DNA of 64,000 nt from Locusta migratoria (GCA_026315105.1 CM048744.1:315525270-315589269), one strand, 5' to 3'; shown: positions 9,726 through 20,363, counted from the first letter of the stretch. Notes: a model not told the origin generated them from the letters alone. Numbers and translations are program-made.

Positions 9726-9744
9726 CGAGATAAATGGGACACTC

Positions 9745-9960
9745 TGTACATAGACAGAGACGAAGATGAAGAGGCGGAATGAACAGAGGAAGAGGACAAG
9801 GAGACAGGGGTAAGGTGGAGATGAAAGAGATGGACCGAGGAAGGGGAAAGAGGAGGTGGACAGAGAGATGAAAGAGGAACAGAAGATTACAGGGGAAGGG
9901 AAAACGAAAGTATGGAATAAATAAATACCCAGGCAACACCAGGTTTCGCTTAGTTAACAA
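9745..9960 (+). repeat. Purine-rich repeat with conserved tail
   Basis: About 150 bases of almost pure A/G on the plus strand (agacgaagatgaagagg and so on), then gaataaataaatacccaggcaacaccagg. The same layout, purine tract plus an ataaata-cc-gg-acacc-gg tail, recurs at 11,755-12,310, so this is a repeat family, not random low complexity. Confidence 0.6.
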
Positions 9961-10170
9961 ATAAAGTACCCTAGTTCTTCCACTTACGGGGAACCAGAAG
10001 CGTTTGGAGGGGGTGGGGTTCGATTTAATTTTCTACTACGTAAAAAGTAATGTTTATTTGTCTTTTTGTTCTTATTTTATGCACGGCCATACTGTACATC
10101 CGATAGCGATCAAACTTCTTCAACTTATAAGTCGTACTTGCGCGAAGGTTATAGGCATTAACTTCCTATG

Positions 10171-10790
10171 GTGCATGGCGGAGGGTGCTTTGCATTTATT
10201 TAATTCGTTTCTTACGCCTTCACGCTGAAATCGCTGGATAGAATGAAATTTGGAAAAGAGGTAGCTTATAAACTGGTTAATACAGGGGGTGCCGGCCGCG
10301 GTGGCCGCTCCAGTCACGGTCTGCACGGCCACTACGGTCGGGGGTTCGAATCCCTCCTCGTGCATGGATATTTGTGCCGTCCTAGTTCGTAAGTTTAGGG
10401 ACTGATGACCCCGTAGTTACGTCCCATAGACTGTACAAACATTTGAACGTTTGAATACAGGGGGTACCTTTTGTGAACCACCGTTTGGTGCGTGATGAAG
10501 GGTACTTTACAATGGGTTAATACGTTTGTTACTCTTCACGGTGATATAGGTGGACGGATTAGAATGAAATTTGGAATTCAGATAGCTTATACCTTGAATT
10601 AACGCAGTAGCTACCTTTAGGAAGCAACCCTACAGTGGGTGCATGGCGAAAGGTACCTTACAGTGTGTTAACACGTCTGTTACTCTTCACTCTGATACGG
10701 CTGGACGGAACTGAATGAGATGTGGAATGAAGATTACCCCGAATTAATACAATGACTACCTTTGGTAAGCCGCCGTAGGTGTATGGCGGA
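10171..10790 (+). repeat. Diverged tandem repeat, 140-151 bp period, three units
   Basis: Units begin gtgcatggcggagggtgctt (10,171), gtgcgtgatgaagggtactt (10,488), gtgcatggcgaaaggtacct (10,639), and a partial gtgtatggcggaggg (10,779). Each then has a variant of gttactcttcac and ggacgga...gaatgaaatttggaa. Spacing is 151 and 140 bases; the first is 317, which becomes 142 after removing the SINE and its duplication. Unit function unknown. Confidence 0.8.
10291..10453 (+). mobile_element. SINE, head type A, internally shortened
   Basis: Flanked by the exact 12-bp duplication aatacagggggt (10,279-10,290 and 10,454-10,465). It lacks the usual gaggggactgaggcg between the A box and the cagtcacgg block and part of the tail, so it came from, or became, a deleted variant. 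It sits inside unit 1 of a local tandem repeat. Confidence 0.93.
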
Positions 10791-10953
10791 GGGAAAAACA
10801 TCAAAACTGACAGGTCACCATGAGATTCAGGAGGTAAATATGTCGTTTAAGGAAGGAGAATTTTATAATCTGCAAGCCAGTGAATTTAGCTTGGCGGAAA
10901 GTACGTTACGACTTGGACACCCTTTGACAAGTAAACATGAAACTTGTTGGATA

Positions 10954-11741
10954 TACTGGGTGATCCAAAAGTCAGTATAAATTTTAAAACTTAATATATT
11001 GTGGAATAATGTAGTTAGAGAGATAAAAATTGACACATATGCTTCGAATGGCATAGGGTTTTATTAGAACAAAAAAAAGTTAAAAAATGTCCGATACATG
11101 GCGCTTCATCTGATCAGAAAAGCAATAATTGTCATAGGAAATTAAGACAAAGCTCAATATTTTCCCCTTCATTCCTCCACGATAGCTGTAGTCGAGGAAT
11201 AATGTTGTGAACACTGTAAATCATGTCCGGAGTTATGGTGAGGCATTGGCGTCGGATGTTGTCTTTCAGTATCCCTGGAGATGTCGGTCGATCACGATTC
11301 ACTTGCGAATTCAGGTAACCCCAAAGCTAATAATCGCACGGACTGAGGTCTGGGGACCTGGGAGGCCAAGCATGACGAAAGTGGCGGCTGAGCACACTAT
11401 CATCACCAAACGACGCGCGTACGAGATCTTGCACGCGTCTAGCAATATGGGGTGGAGCGCCATCCTGCATAAAAATCGTACGTTCCAGCAGGTGTTTATC
11501 AGCCAGGCTGGGGATGATGCGATTCTGTAACATATCGGCGTACCTCTCACCCGTCACGGAAGCAGTCACTGACGTTTTGCTGTCCAGCACCACCTGTCGG
11601 ACATTTTTTGAACTTGTTTTTTTTTTCCTAATAAAACCCCATGTCATTCCAATCATGTGTGTCAATTTTTACCTCTCTACTTACATTATTCCGTGTTTTA
11701 TTAAGTCTTCAAAGTTATACTGACTTTTTGATCACCCTGTA
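10954..11741 (-). mobile_element. Mariner-type DNA transposon, internally deleted
   Basis: Ends are inverted copies: tactgggtgatccaaaagtc at the left and, reversed, tacagggtgatcaaaaagtc at the right, with similarity running for about 110 bases. The body holds the C-terminal half of an IS630/Tc1-mariner transposase on the minus strand. The N-terminal half is gone, leaving about 790 bp where roughly 1.3 kb or more would be expected. Confidence 0.85.
11158..11665 (-). pseudogene. Mariner-type transposase, C-terminal half, dead
   Basis: The minus-strand frame includes FMQDGAPPHIARRVQD (second catalytic Asp) and WPPRSPDLSPCDY (third Asp), motifs of the IS630/Tc1-mariner DDE/D family. Directly after CDY a TAG stop stands where the family has Trp; the frame then continues LWGYLNSQVNRDRP to a stop near 11,158. 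The first catalytic Asp and the DNA-binding HTH domains are missing. Not functional. Confidence 0.85.
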
Positions 11742-11961
11742 TGTATTTTGACAAATATAGGAGGGAGAGGAGTAGGTGGAGGAGGAAACGGACGAAAAGA
11801 GGAGGGCGGAGACGGACAGAGAAACGGTAAAGGAGGAGTCAGAGAGAGGGGAGGAGAATGAGAGAGGGGAGATAGTGACAGAGAGGTGAAAGGGAGGGGG
11901 GGAGAGAAAATAGGGAAAGGGGGGAGAGCCGAGAAGGTGACTGTTTGAGGAAGTAGAGATG

Positions 11962-12162
11962 TTCAAATGTTCAATTGTTTGTAGAGCTTATGGGACTTAA
12001 CTACGGGGTCATCAGTCCCTAAACTTACAAACTACTTATGAACTAGTTACAACTAAGGACGGCACAAATATCTATGCCCGAGGGGAGATTCGAACCCCCG
12101 ACCGTAGTGGCCGTGCAGACCGTGACTAAAGCGCCGCAGACCCCTCGGCCACCGCGGCCGGC
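11962..12162 (-). mobile_element. SINE, head type A
   Basis: Complete copy, exact 12-bp target duplication gaagtagagatg (11,950-11,961 and 12,163-12,174). Box B (ggttcgaatc) and the full tail are intact. It split a purine-rich repeat, so it is younger than that repeat. Confidence 0.95.
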
Positions 12163-12208
12163 GAAGTAGAGATGGACAGAGAGGGAGCAGCGGATGAAGA
12201 TAGAAATA

Positions 12209-12210
<2 letters not shown>

Positions 12211-12260
<50 letters not shown>
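12211..12260. repeat. (GA)n microsatellite
   Basis: About 25 near-perfect GA dinucleotides, part of the surrounding purine-rich repeat. Confidence 0.95.
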
Positions 12261-12263
<3 letters not shown>

Positions 12264-12321
12264 GAGACGGTGGTATGCACGGAGGAATAAATAGCCGGGC
12301 GACACCGGATTTATAGCTAAA

Positions 12322-12478
12322 GCTTCTCGCTGCGGAGCGCGCGGTTGCTCGCCGTGGAGGTTCGAGTCCTCCCTGGGGCATGGGTGTGTTTGTTGTACTT
12401 ACGTTAGTATACCAAGGTTTAAGTTTGTAAGCTACCGACTGATGACCACGCAGTTTGGTCCGATAGATTTACAAACAA
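12322..12478 (+). mobile_element. SINE fragment, head type C
   Basis: Contains ctgcggagcgcgcggttgct, ggttcgagtcctccctgggg and a tail with gtttgtaagctaccgactga and gatagatttacaaacaacaa. The head differs from types A and B but the tail is related. The 5' A-box part is lost. Confidence 0.75.
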
Positions 12479-12534
12479 CAAGAAGTAGCTAGTAGTAAAT
12501 ACAGAAGGAGTCCGCAGGGGAACCATTCTACTGC

Positions 12535-12815
12535 TTTGTGTGCGCGCGCCGCCGCGCCGCCGTTGTTGTGTGCTTGGGCGGCGCTGTTGTTGTGATAGGC
12601 GGCAGGTGTGCAGCCGTGTCCTTGACCACGGAGCCATTATCGACAAGGGTAATGGGGCGGGCGCTGTATGTCAGGCGGCCACGGGGGTGCGATGAGCGGC
12701 TGCAGCACGGCACGCTATTAAGAGGCCGACAAGCCGGGCCAAGCCGCCAGGGTCGCCCGTCCCGAGGGACGCGGACCGGCGCAGGCGCCAAACTCCCTGC
12801 GCGACACTAATTTAC
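12535..12815. other. GC- and CpG-rich block
   Basis: GC-rich stretch with gccgccgcgccgccg and gggacgcggaccggcgcagg. Several frames stay open only because stop codons are rare in GC-rich DNA. It could be a CpG island; no TATA box or coding signal decides this. Confidence 0.35.
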
Positions 12816-14167
12816 CTGCCCAAGGGCTGGTTGAGACTCGCCACATAAACAGCGCCATTTGAATTACGCCACAGAAGTTTCTAGTATCAATACCAAAATG
12901 TCATGTGGCGACACTCAACTATCCCCACTTATGGGCTGCCACAGAAGTATATCATTTGAACTTTATGATGCCCCTTTTTACGTCTTTATGTCAAGGATTC
13001 CTACTCTAAAATTGTATTTGCTGTTTTCGTGTATTTATGTCGCGTATTACGAACGATGTGCATTTTGATTGCACGCCAAATTCAAACTCATTTTAAAACA
13101 TTTTGTTTCAAGTATGCTTTGTGGACTACAGTGATAGACATCGGAAGACAGGCCAAAGTTTTCATGAATATATTAATTGTGACTTTGCGTATTTTATTAT
13201 TTTCTAAAAAATGTATGATTAACCCTTTAATGTATAGTGTGGCTGATCAGCAACATACCCAATTTTTTTCCATTATCTCTCAAACTGATCGTCATTTTAC
13301 CACAAATTCATTTGTAGCTGCCTGTGTACATAGTGTTAGATATGCTCAAGCACGTAACAGAAATTTTAACTCGCGGAGTGCTGTTGAATCACTTCGACAG
13401 TTAACTGCATTGAGTTACACGTAACATGTGCGTTTACTTAGTATACCTCCTTTGCGATGTAAACGTAGTCAATCACATACTACCGTTTCATTAAGAGCTA
13501 TTTTATGAAAACATTAGCGGCACAATAATGACATTTACTGCATTGGGTACATCATCGAAGCACTATATACCTGACCAGCTGTGATTCTGTTGTTGGTACT
13601 AGTGCATAATAATTTAAAGGAAATATTTTTCTCAGTATATATATTCACTTTATATAAATCGTGGTACTTTTTATACCTTCATATAAAAAGCCATGCATTA
13701 AAGTATTAAGATTTGTGTGACTAAACAAGTCTTATTGAATGATTACTGAAAGGTGATTTGTAGTCACATAATAACCTGCTTAATTCTACAAATGGTGAAA
13801 ATAAAAATGCTACTGGAAGTACACTGAGATTTTGCAATTGTCATCGTCATTGCCCTTAAACAATTGCCAAATGCATTTCAGAAAGGAAGTGACAAGGTTC
13901 CTGTTACAATATTCGATTGAATGTACGTGTTAATTAAGGGAATAATATTATTATAGTGACTGCCGGTGCAGTTGCATAAAGCATAACCTCAAAATTCGCT
14001 ATAGAATTTAACTGTATTTAACTGTAGTGTCGATAGATTTCTAATAAGCCTCCAGAGTTAGAATGCAGCATGTCAGAACACTGAGATTTTTTTTATGAGA
14101 AGACATATCGTTTGGAGAGATAACAGGTAAATGGTCAGGTGTCAAATAATCACGAAAATTCTTGTAT
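12816..14167. other. AT-rich, no gene seen
   Basis: About 1.35 kb of AT-rich sequence. The longest frame (13,029-13,424, plus) has no recognisable domain and looks like chance. Nothing else assignable. Confidence 0.5.
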
Positions 14168-14271
14168 TGCCGCGGCGGAATAGGCGTGCGCACTAAACCG
14201 CCTTGCTGCGATGCGCACGGCCGTCGCCCTCGGAATTAGAATGCGTGTGACTGTGTGTGTGTGTGTTTTGT

Positions 14272-14316
<45 letters not shown>

Positions 14317-14362
14317 GTTAAAGTTTAGGAACCGATGATCATGACTTCACAAACATTTGAAT
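14168..14362 (+). mobile_element. Decayed SINE carrying a (GT)n expansion
   Basis: Head ttgccgcggcggaataggcg, gccttgctgcgatgcgcacg, a broken B box, then a long (gt)n run at 14,250-14,314 and the tail ttaggaaccgatgatcatga ... cacaaacatttgaa. In this family the gggcatg-gtgtgtttgt zone seems prone to GT expansion; the same occurs at 27,799. Confidence 0.75.
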
Positions 14363-14887
14363 TGTTATATCACTGGAGCAAGTACTGCGCCTTTAATGTT
14401 GATTTCGGTCTTTTTTACACAGCTCCATCATCGAGATTTACTTTTGTCATTCGTAATTGTTTCAAGAATGGATTTTTGTTTACATGTGCTACTTGGTTTA
14501 TACCTGTTTCTCATGTCTGAGTGTTGTTCCTACACATAGCCCATCCCCAAATACAACATTTATGCTTCCTTTTCACCTCATCTCATTTCAAATACAATAA
14601 CGTAAATGGCAACACCAGTGTCTGTTCGAAAGATCTCAACTGACGCCGTATTGCCAGCCATGCGACATGCTGTGGTGCCAGTTTTGTTGCCAGTGTAAAC
14701 CCAGCTTAACGGGCGCCTCTAGCTGACGCGATAGGTCAGGCAATAACGACGAAACCTCCTATGTAAGAAAAGGCGCTGACGAATATATGACAGAAAAAGA
14801 GCGATACCAAACAAAAAAAAAAAAAAAAAAATAAATTGCAAAACCAGAACGGTTGCTCAACATCGCTTTACAATATCTTTATTTTCT
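14363..14887. other. No gene seen
   Basis: Unassigned sequence with an A-run at about 14,812-14,831. Short open frames at 14,335-14,539 overlap each other and the SINE tail and are not credible genes. Confidence 0.5.
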
Positions 14888-15075
14888 GCCGAGCGGATTG
14901 AGGCACTATGCTGCGGTGAGCGAGGCCGTTTCCTGTCGGAGGTTCGAATCCTCCCTCGGGCATGGATGTTTCTGCTGTCTTTAGTATACGGAAATTTATA
15001 AGTAGTTTGTAAGCTCAGGGAATAATGACCCCTCACTTAAGTCCCATAACCTTCACAAACGTTTGAACATTTTTG
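14888..15075 (+). mobile_element. SINE, head type B
   Basis: gccgagcggattgaggcact, B box ggttcgaatcctccctcggg, tail ttataagtagtttgtaagct ... cacaaacgtttgaacatttt. The first bases of the head are missing. It is followed by a gggacgttaaaccctaagct block and a (cttc)n run at 15,125-15,160, probably the tail of a second, unidentified retroposon. Confidence 0.85.
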
Positions 15076-15235
15076 AACTTGGAGCACCTGTTAATGAATG
15101 GCATAGGTCTTCTGCGACCGATGGGACGTTAAACCCTAAGCTTCCTTCCTTCCTTCTTCTGCGACTTGAGGAGAATCGATTCGCAGCATACACTGCATGC
15201 GACTGGCAGTGTAAACAGAGTGCGACCAGCTGAAC

Positions 15236-15502
15236 GCTGAGGAAAGGAAACAATTGACGATGAGCCACTTTCAGGTCAGCCATCGACAAGTAGAACTCCA
15301 GAATTGATCGAGAAATTCTGACAAATGCTGGTACGAGATCGGTGACGGACTTTCAGATTGATTGCGGAGGAACTGGTCATTAGCAAAGGCACGGTGCTCA
15401 CCTTAGTTCTCGATTATTTGTGTATGAGGCAGATATGATCCAAATTTCTGCCGCAAAAGCTCACAGCAAGGAAAAAGCAAAATGGAAACTTCTGGCGATT
15501 TA
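15236..15502 (+). pseudogene. Mariner transposase HTH-region relic
   Basis: From about 15,256 the plus strand reads DDEPLSGQPSTSRTPELIEK, then stop, QMLVRDR, stop, RTFRLIAEELVISKGTVLTL and KFLPQKLTARKKQNG. The GRPSTSRT-like segment and the RLIAEELGIS-like HTH are hallmarks of mariner transposase N-terminal halves. Three in-frame stops make it dead. No catalytic part follows. Confidence 0.8.
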
Positions 15503-15730
15503 ATTTCCGTAAATGATCAGGATCCATTGCTTCTGAACACCACCGTCATGGAAAATGAGACCTAATGCTGCTAACTCCTGACGCAGAATGTAACTGTTGT
15601 TAAATAACTTCCGTACTTCGATAAACTTACGCGTATGCAGCCAGGTATCAAAGTCGACGACGGTCGATATTTCGGCAGGAGACCACCCTGCCATTTTCAA
15701 GGCGAAACTGCAGTGAGGAAGCAATGTGCA
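15500..15730 (-). repeat. Penelope-like repeat fragment with hammerhead-like core
   Basis: On the minus strand (plus 15,663-15,705) it reads TTGAAAAT, then GGCAGG, a 7-base loop, CCTGCC and GAAATATCG: a perfect 6-bp stem between a CTGANGA-like and a GAAA block. Sequence of this kind recurs in several repeats of this window. The element it belongs to is inferred, not proven. Confidence 0.45.
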
Positions 15731-16391
15731 ACGATCTTTAAAACCTTGGTCTTCAATGAGTAAACAGGAAAGACACGTCTCTCACAGTATTATACCTCCA
15801 TCTCGTGGTGTCCTTCATTCGGCAACTCCATCCATTGCTGCCATTATCACCGCGTTTTTCCCCTCTCCTCTATGCTTGCTCAAAATGAATAGGCATTGAG
15901 TTCATTGGCAATTACATGTCAATGTAGTCGCTTGGAACGCAACGATGCTCGTGCTCGTGCTCGTTTGACAGTTCAAAGCCCGAAATAATCGCCCATCCAC
16001 TGTTTGTTCCTTTGGGACAGGGGGATCAAACTGATAAGGCCATCACTTACCCCGTGGGGAGGCGAAGGAGTGAGAATAGGAGAGGGAGGGACAGGAAATG
16101 CAGTCCAGGGCGGAAAGAAGGAAGAAAGAAAGACTGCATTAGCTCGGGGCCCAGCGCTCACCACGCACATTTTCACGAAAGAACCTTGAGCCTCCTGAGG
16201 CGGAGAGGGGTAAATCTACGCCTCAGATTTTTATGCTTTCAAAACTACTAATAGGCGTATAAGTCTACACCACGTGTTTTTTAACAAAGCGGTGCACTTC
16301 CTTAAAGAAAATGTAAGAGTATTATTTTTCATTTCGTGTTACTTTTTTGTTCATCAATGATTCTCAGACGATTTTGTAGAATGTAACCGTT

Positions 16392-16445
<54 letters not shown>

Positions 16446-16660
16446 TGTGAAGTATTAGCTTATTAATAGACTATTTGTTTTTTCATAATTCGTAACAGTC
16501 TCTGTGAAATTATACAATTTTTCTGGTATATTCCCTTACATTGAAATGTCTGACAGTGTGTAGCTAACTGATCGCTACGATTTCGGTTATGAATTACTAC
16601 AGGTGAAATGTAGCAAAAACTAAAACAGTTTTTTTCCAAATAATACTAACACTGACATCT
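15731..16660. other. No gene seen; contains a long T-run
   Basis: Unassigned. It includes (gtgctc)n at about 15,945-15,963, a purine-rich block 16,040-16,140 and a T-tract of about 45 bases (16,397-16,443), the last perhaps the tail of a minus-strand retroposon. Confidence 0.5.
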
Positions 16661-16866
16661 AAATGTTCAAATGTTTGTAGAGCTTATGGGAGTTAACCAC
16701 GGAGACATCAGGCCCTAAACTCATAAACTATTTATGCACTACGTTATACAAAAGAAGGCGCAAACATCCATACTCGAGGGGGAATGGGGAGAATCGAACC
16801 CCCGACCGTAGCGGCCCTCCAGACCGTGACTGGCACGCCGCAGACAGCTCGGTCACTGCGGCCGGC
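16661..16866 (-). mobile_element. SINE, head type A variant
   Basis: Target duplication acactgacatct / acactgtcatct (16,649-16,660 and 16,867-16,878; 11 of 12). More diverged than most copies, so an older insertion. B box present as gggttcgattc. Confidence 0.9.
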
Positions 16867-17373
16867 ACACTGTCATCTCCAATTATTTCTAAGTAAATAC
16901 GTGTAATGGTGTCAATATCACGCTCGCAAAACAACGCAATTGAAGCGACTTCAGCTTATTGTGTCAAACATTGAAGCAACAGTTTGGTACCACAGCTTTA
17001 CAAAAATTTGAACATTTTTTTTCTGAAGTTTCAAAATGAGATCCACCAAATCGCTTCAAAATTTTATGTGACGTTTCATAATGGCTACCTTAATGCCTGT
17101 AATGCCAATCACGTTAAAAAATTTATTGAAATGGAAGCAGGCTTGACTTCGAAGGCAACTGAACACAGCACTTATACTGAAAACAAGTTTACTGAAAACT
17201 GAACTACACGCAGCACTGGCTGCCTATCGGTCAGAGTGCTCTGCTATTTATCCACAGAGAGAATATATCAAAAATTAGAAGAATTGTTAAAATAAGAAAC
17301 ATGTAGAAATTGCAACTGAACATAAGAAACACGTAGAAAATTCTGTAAATATAAATATAAAGAAATACATTTT
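16867..17373. other. No gene seen
   Basis: AT-rich, unassigned. Confidence 0.5.
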
Positions 17374-17443
17374 TGCGGGTGGACGGGATTAAACCGTTGA
17401 CCTTCAGTACCGGGGTCGGTGACGCTGTCCATTCCGCCACGCC
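17374..17443 (-). repeat. tRNA-like sequence in a repeat
   Basis: The minus strand reads gcgtggcggaatggacagcg, then ggtcaacggtttaatcccgt, that is, tRNA-like A- and B-box regions (B box imperfect: ggtttaatcc). It lies just left of the solo gypsy LTR. More likely a tRNA-derived retroposon or tRNA pseudogene than a working tRNA. Confidence 0.4.
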
Positions 17444-17505
17444 AATACTCTGATAACTTGTGGTTTTGCGGCAATACAATTTTATTTCTGTTTGGCCGAC
17501 TCACC

Positions 17506-18000
17506 TTTTGTATCCCATCCTCGTCGCCACTTTTGTGTCTCAGCCTCGTCGCCGCTTTTGTGTCTCGTTTCCGTCGTTGGTGTTGGTGGCCGAGTCGAAT
17601 GAGACCGACACAGGAATAAAGATAGCACGCTGGTGCAGGTACGGAGGGGAGCAGCCAGAAACTAGAAACACTAGAGTAAATAAGAACGAGATATATATTG
17701 CACAGAATTTATACAATACTTAACTTTTAGATAGTTCAATATGGCAGAATGCTGATACATAGTTGAGGCCTGCCTAGTGCCTATCCGATAGCCAAGTCTT
17801 TACTGGTGCCTATCTGATTCCGAAGGTCCTAACTGGTTGCTATATCAGTCCCAAGTGAACGATGTCGTTCAGTGGTGGCCACGAGCGGAGTTGCAGCAGA
17901 GGGCGCTCGTGACTGTCGTCGTAAGAACGCCGCGCCGTGCGTGCATGGCCGAGCGCGGCGAAAGTAGGTGGCGCGCACTTTGGACTTGTGCGACACCACA
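17506..18000 (-). mobile_element. Solo LTR of the same gypsy family
   Basis: Clearly the same LTR as at 59-514 (shared gctggtgcaggtacggaggg, gtaggtggcgcgcacttt), with many substitutions. Exact 5-bp target duplication tcacc (17,501-17,505 and 18,001-18,005). At 495 bp it is longer than the young LTRs because the 3'-end block (ttttgtgtc...cctcgtcgcc) is repeated three times rather than twice. A solo LTR arises by recombination between the two LTRs of a full element. Older than the copy at 59-6,051. Confidence 0.93.
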
Positions 18001-18095
18001 TCACCCTTTCTTTCCACGTCTTACTTTCATCCTGCAGGTTATGTTGCATGGATGCTTGTGAATTCATACGTACAGAATTTTACAGTGTTTTAAAT

Positions 18096-18285
18096 GTTGT
18101 GTTTGTTAAGCTTAAGGGAATTAACTACGGGGTCATCAGTCCCTAAACTTACATACTACTTATAACTACATACAACTAAGGACGGCACAAATATCCATGC
18201 CCGAGGGGGGATTCGAACCCCCGACCGTAGTGGCCGTTCAGACCGTGACTGAAGCGCCTCAGTCCCCTCGGCCACCGCGGCCGGC
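18096..18285 (-). mobile_element. SINE, head type A
   Basis: Exact 16-bp target duplication ttacagtgttttaaat (18,080-18,095 and 18,286-18,301). Head, both pol III boxes and tail are intact. Confidence 0.95.
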
Positions 18286-18301
18286 TTACAGTGTTTTAAA
18301 T

Positions 18302-18961
18302 TGAATATCTAATGCAACCGTGAACCGTCACGGAAGTCTTAACAAATAACGCGAGAACTGGAACTCGCAACTGGTTCGTTACTTTATTTTTATTTGTTCA
18401 ATACGCGTGAATAATCGTGTATGGCACAGCTAAATGGATGTGAGTACAGTTCCGTCAGCTGGTGGAACCACAGTGTATCAGCATTAGCCCTTGAACATAC
18501 AGAGCTGCTGTGTCGGCTGCAACAGCAGAGCGGCGAGCGTGCGATGCCTCGCGGTCTCTGTCCTCCCAGCCTCGATCGAGCACAACAGCGCTCGATCATT
18601 CATACTCGAACTAGCCACGTCCGAGCGCAGTGAACTCGACCGAGTACCTCTAGTCCGTACCAGCCGAGTCCTTATTTCTCTCACTGGCTACGATTTGAGA
18701 TGGTGTATATAATGGTCTAATTCTGTCCAAAATCGATGTACTGGGACACAACTCACAAAATTTGTAGGTGGAAGGAAGTACCAGCAGCTGTATAGAAGTC
18801 ATTTATTCAATTTAGTGCGATCGCTCTTGGTGCTTCAGTTACAGTATCTTCAGGCCCCAGTTGTGTAACTGTCATTAATAGCACTTTTGAACAGGGTAGC
18901 CGTTAATACTGGTAGCCGTAAACTTCTCAGTTTCTTCATGTCACAACCTCTCGGGTTGTTT
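18302..18961. other. Unassigned, partly GC-rich, with a TATA-like site
   Basis: Contains a GC-richer block (18,500-18,690) followed by gtgtatataatgg at about 18,702-18,714. The minus strand near 18,838-18,870 has cctgaagatactgtaactga, resembling Penelope-type repeat ends. Whether this is a promoter or a retroelement end cannot be told. Confidence 0.3.
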
Positions 18962-19130
18962 TTGGGTAAAGAAAGCGGTCGTGCCCTTTGAAAGGCACCA
19001 TCCCCGCATTTATCTGGAGTGATTTAGGGAAATCACGGAAAACCTAAATCAGGATAGCCGGAGGTGAATTTGAACCACCATCCTCCCCAGTGCGAGTCCA
19101 GTGTGTTACCACTGCGCCACCTCGCTCGGT
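18962..19130 (-). mobile_element. SINE of a second tRNA-derived family
   Basis: The minus strand starts accgagcgaggtggcgcagt and continues ggtaacacactggactcgca, ggttcaaattcacctccggc, then ctgatttaggttttccgtga and cctttcaaagggcacgac. This family is widespread in insects. Fragments of it recur at 49,793-49,889 and 50,767-50,836. Confidence 0.85.
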
Positions 19131-19159
19131 CTGACAAGGAGAAATCTAACAAGGTAGAA

Positions 19160-19310
19160 GATTATATACAGGGTGTTTCTAAATTATACCGACAAACTTC
19201 GTGGGGTGGCAGAGGATGGCTCGAGGAACAAAATGAGGTAGGGAACCCACGTCCGGAAACGTCACCCAAATGATGAATTATGGGTGCTGGTGCTTGCTGA
19301 TAGGCTACCC
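19160..19310. repeat. Element end with cagggtgttt motif
   Basis: Begins tatacagggtgtttctaaat, a common type of DNA-transposon end in insects, then runs on to cccacgtccggaaacgtcac, which resembles the cccatgcccggaaacatcc stretch in the palindrome at 34,102. Other end not found. Confidence 0.4.
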
Positions 19311-19942
19311 CTTCGGCGGGATAGTACCGTTGTCATTCTCTGACAGTTACATCCATTATAATATGCTATAACGTACGACATTGGAGATTGTACTCAAGGT
19401 TTTGAGAGGAAATAAACCATGGAAAGAAGTTCAAGTACGTCTCTATGCCGAAAAGTAATTTGCACTAACGATAAAGTGGCAAAAATCAATAATGAAGCCG
19501 TCAAAAATGTTTAAAAGTAGCAATTGGTTGTCTTTGAAGTTATATATTGGATTTTCCCGATTTTCTAAATTACACGACATGCATTAACGATTTTGTAAGT
19601 AATAATTGTTTAACCAATGATACTATGAGGAGTTAATATAAACTTATAACACAGAAAGAGTGTTAGGTGTTTGAATAAAATTAATTACCGAATGATCATA
19701 TCGAAAGGTTTATGACTCAGTTATTAAAAAACGTTGTATTACAATTAACGTTAACACTGATGATTGCTCATGAACAAAAATGATAAATGACATCTTTTAA
19801 AACTTTGCAAACTAATTTAAAAGAACTAGGCATTTTCATCTGTATTCCCACAATCATGTAGCTCTTTTGTCTCATTTAGAGGGGTGCTTGGTTTTTCACA
19901 AGAATGATTCTATTAGAATGTTTACAAAAATTTATCAAAAAA
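19311..19942. other. AT-rich, no gene seen
   Basis: Unassigned AT-rich sequence. Confidence 0.5.
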
Positions 19943-20137
19943 ATGTTCAAATGTTTGTTAAGCTTATGGGACTTAACTACGGGGTCATCAGTCCCTAAAC
20001 TTACAAACTACTTATGAACTACTTACTAACTAGGACGGCACAAATATCCATGCCCGAGGGGGATTCGAACCCCCGACCGTAGTTGCCGTGCTGACCGTGA
20101 CTGGAGCGCCTTAGTCACCTCGGCCACCGCGGCCGGC
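19943..20137 (-). mobile_element. SINE, head type A
   Basis: Nearly identical to the copy at 9,205-9,405, full head and tail. I could not see a clear target duplication. Confidence 0.93.
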
Positions 20138-20363
20138 CCTATACACATTGCTGCAACAGTAAGGACACACCGATGTGTGAAGTCAAGGACTGTAATGATT
20201 AAAATTAGTCACCACTGGAAACGAGTAATAAAAACAGCGAGGGAAATTTAAAACAAACTAAGAGCTACAATTTTAAAGATGGCTTTTTAGACAGGAAAGG
20301 TTCGTGACGGTTTAACTCTCGGTTGCAACATCGCTTGCAAAGCTAGAGGCTGATTACTCAACA

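Larger units (their letters stand above)
11755..12310 (+). repeat. Purine-rich repeat with conserved tail, split by a SINE
   Basis: A/G-rich tract 11,755-11,960, interrupted by a SINE, continuing at 12,163 with a (ga)n run and ending gaataaatagccgggcgacaccgg. Same family as 9,745-9,960; compare also the purine-rich tract at 49,547-49,720. Confidence 0.6.

Noticed and set aside
12053..12381. Ser-Leu-rich frames across the (GA)n run
   Set aside because: Produced by translating the dinucleotide repeat and SINE sequence.
13029..13424. 131-codon plus frame
   Set aside because: No recognisable domain, AT-rich surroundings and no supporting signals; treated as chance.
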